Positions 62,671 to 64,000 of a stretch of DNA of 64,000 bases are shown in pieces (the first letter of the stretch is position 1; every line of letters starts with the position of its first letter). Source of the stretch: an uncultured Paracoccaceae bacterium (GTDB lineage Bacteria; Pseudomonadota; Alphaproteobacteria; Rhodobacterales; Rhodobacteraceae). The stretch spans positions 62,001 through 126,000 of the forward strand of contig CANNFQ010000001.1 of the NCBI GenBank assembly GCA_947503925.1, given 5' to 3'. Both the position numbers and the translations under genes were made by a program. A model generated the notes under the pieces. The model saw nothing but the letters and a program-made list of their open reading frames with translations, was not told the DNA's origin and made no database searches.

Positions 62671-62907
62671 CTACTGCAACGCGCCGATGTCGAATTGACG
62701 CAACCGTTCGGCGCGTGCCTGCAAGGCGGCGATGCGGGCGGCCATATCAGCCTCGACCGTTGACGCGTTACCGATGTCGGGCTGTGCGAGGATCGGGGTC
62801 AGTTCGGGGTAGGGGGCGTTGCGCGCCGCATCACTGATTGTCCCGTCCAGCTGCGGGAAAGGCGTGCAGGCACACAGGCAGACAAGAAGGGGCAGGGTAG
62901 AGCGCAT
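62671..62907 (-). CDS. Small lipoprotein-like hypothetical (78 aa)
   Basis: From ATG 62907: M-R-S-T-L-P-L-L-V-C-L-C-A-C-T-P, a short lipoprotein leader with a Cys-rich lipobox (L-C-A-C), then a polar part ending in a helix with R-I-A-A-L-Q-A-R-A-E-R-L-R. It lies upstream of hom on the same strand (56 bases from the hom start) and divergent from the TetR gene, whose operator region is shared. No family assigned; start site lacks a strong ribosome sequence. Confidence 0.65.
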   Translation of the reverse strand: MRSTLPLLVCLCACTPFPQLDGTISDAARNAPYPELTPILAQPDIGNASTVEADMAARIAALQARAERLRQFDIGALQ

Positions 62908-62966
62908 GCCGTAGCTATATATGCAGCGGATCAGGACCGGCAAGCCATGCATCAGGGCTTTTCAAA

Positions 62967-62980
62967 TGAACGGTTGTTCA
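62967..62980. promoter_or_regulatory. TetR-type operator dyad
   Basis: TGAACGGTTGTTCA: arms TGAAC and GTTCA around a 4-base spacer, 5 bases before the TetR start codon. TetR regulators typically bind such dyads in their own promoter, and this region also serves the divergent small lipoprotein gene. Confidence 0.65.
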
Positions 62981-62985
62981 GTTAG

Positions 62986-63582
62986 ATGGTTGGCATGGCG
63001 CGTAAACAAGGCTCTCATTCTGATATAACCGGCCCGCGGGTGCAGGAAACCGCACTACGGCTTATTGCGCGGCATGGTTATGCGGCTGTGTCGATGCGCC
63101 AGATCGCGGCAGAGGTCGGCGTGCAGGCTGGTGCCCTTTATAATTATACGCCCGACAAACAAAGCCTTCTGTTCGATCTGATGCAGGCCCATATGCGTGA
63201 TCTTCTTACGGCATTGGAGGCCGCAGACATCCAAGGCGACGCCATGTCCCGGTTAGAGGCGTTCACCCGTTTTCATATTCGGTTTCATCTGCCGCGGCCT
63301 GATCAAGTTTTCGTCTCATACATGGAGCTGCGCAACCTATCGCCAGAGAATTTTGCCGCGATCGAAAGCATGCGCCGATCCTATGAGGATGCGCTGGAGG
63401 CGATTTTGCATGATGGTGAGGTTGAGGGGGTTTTTACCGTGCCCGATACGCGTGTCGCAACAATGGCGCTGATTGCGACCTTGACGGGCCTGAGCCATTG
63501 GTATCGCGAGGATGGCAGACTTGCCATGGACCGTATTGAGGCGATCTATTGGGATCTGGTGCGCAAGGCCGTTGCAGTTTAA
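62986..63582 (+). CDS. TetR-family transcriptional regulator
   Basis: 198 residues: HTH A-L-R-L-I-A-R-H-G-Y-A-A-V-S-M-R-Q-I-A-A then E-V-G-V-Q-A-G-A-L-Y-N-Y, and a TetR_C-type domain (R-F-H-I-R-F-H, V-S-Y-M-E-L-R-N-L). The pattern fits regulators of fatty-acid or acyl-CoA genes (KstR2/FadR-like), but the ligand is not decidable. ATGs at 62986 and 62995; upstream dyad suggests autoregulation. Followed by a membrane-protein gene 28 bases later. Confidence 0.88.
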   Translation: MVGMARKQGSHSDITGPRVQETALRLIARHGYAAVSMRQIAAEVGVQAGALYNYTPDKQSLLFDLMQAHMRDLLTALEAADIQGDAMSRLEAFTRFHIRFHLPRPDQVFVSYMELRNLSPENFAAIESMRRSYEDALEAILHDGEVEGVFTVPDTRVATMALIATLTGLSHWYREDGRLAMDRIEAIYWDLVRKAVAV

Positions 63583-63610
63583 CTGTACGGCAAAGATGGG
63601 AAGGGCGGAT

Positions 63611-64000
63611 ATGTTTACGGCGGATGAGAATGGTGTTTATGCCCGTGTTGCCGCATCGCCCGGGCGACGAGTTTTTGGCTATGTAATCCTGTTCGGCTTG
63701 GGGGCAATCCTTATTTATTTGCCGCTGGTGCGCCCCCCGGCCGTGTTTTGGCTTGTTGCAATGATCGGTTTTGGTGTCTTGTCGATCCTGATGGCAGAGC
63801 GGCTGCGCCGCGCGACCCAGCTTGAAATTGAGTTGACCGATACAGAGGTCCGTGACAGCAGTGGCCAAGTACTGGCCCGGATGGATGATATAGTACTGGT
63901 AGATCGCGGTGCGCTTGCGTTCAAACCTTCCAACGGGTTCACGCTTGTTCTTAATGGCGGTCAGCCAAGGGCCTGGGCGCCCGGGCTGTGGTGGCGGCTT
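63611..64000 (+). CDS. Two-helix membrane protein, 3' truncated by window edge
   Basis: Open from ATG 63611 (GGGCGG upstream) to the window end, 130 residues so far. Residues about 20-37 and 45-62 are membrane helices (V-F-G-Y-V-I-L-F-G-L-G-A-I-L-I-Y, V-F-W-L-V-A-M-I-G-F-G-V-L), then a soluble beta-strand domain (L-E-I-E-L-T-D-T-E-V-R-D) resembling a bacterial PH-like fold. Hypothetical; may be cotranscribed with the TetR gene. Confidence 0.6.
   Translation, partial: MFTADENGVYARVAASPGRRVFGYVILFGLGAILIYLPLVRPPAVFWLVAMIGFGVLSILMAERLRRATQLEIELTDTEVRDSSGQVLARMDDIVLVDRGALAFKPSNGFTLVLNGGQPRAWAPGLWWRL

Overview
The window looks like a chromosome segment of a marine alphaproteobacterium of the Rhodobacterales (Roseobacter group, Yoonia/Loktanella-like). 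This is inferred from gene content and order rather than from any marker search: lgt / MidA-type methyltransferase / pgeF in overlapping order, hom-glpX-recJ beside a tRNA-Glu, SdhE, an LdtR-type MarR regulator, twin DUF1194 proteins, stand-alone Hint-domain proteins and UbiK all fit that group. There is no rRNA, no CRISPR array, no intact prophage and no intact insertion sequence.

Layout. 1-11.3 kb is dense housekeeping DNA: two Hint-domain proteins, the lgt-midA-pgeF operon (minus strand), ubiK and a small helical protein, a kinase-fold phosphotransferase with an M42 peptidase, a YbjN protein, and the proC-csaA-hydroxyacid dehydrogenase run with overlapping genes and GTG/TTG starts. 11.3-35.6 kb is an accessory region. 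It starts with 11-bp iterons and an IS5-type transposase relic, carries a FixL/FixJ-like pair with a Cache sensor, a hairpin-rich leader, an integrase relic at 16.5 kb, and then several small regulator-plus-target units: AraC/membrane protein, WYL/alpha-beta hydrolase, a Crp/Fnr gene broken by an amber codon, a LysR fragment, a four-gene unit (Hcy methyltransferase, secreted beta-barrel protein, GNAT, di-haem peroxidase) facing a CadC/TPR regulator, a LysR-controlled EamA/cupin/monooxygenase set, and a methionine-degradation locus mdeR-mdeA-mdeB with an Lrp-type operator.

35.7-53.1 kb returns to core-like DNA: an M8-type metalloprotease, an Asp-box propeller, hemerythrin, GST, aspartate aminotransferase, XRE regulator and SdhE, ldtR, DUF1194 twins, glyoxalase I and a PfkB kinase. 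It ends with the most intriguing unit of the window: an aldo/keto reductase-RidA fusion divergent from a tightly overlapped seven-gene operon (TIGR04076 protein, a second aldo/keto reductase lacking the catalytic His, and a complete Liv-type ABC importer). This reads as an uncharacterised uptake-and-catabolism system for a nitrogen-containing small molecule.

53.1-58.3 kb is a sparse accessory patch abutting the 3' end of tRNA-Glu: a TbpB-like lipoprotein, small exported proteins (one a paralogue of a protein at 15.6 kb), a methyltransferase-like protein and a leaderless trypsin-type protease. 58.4-64 kb is core again: recJ, glpX, hom, a small lipoprotein, a TetR regulator with a clear operator, and a truncated membrane-protein gene at the window edge.
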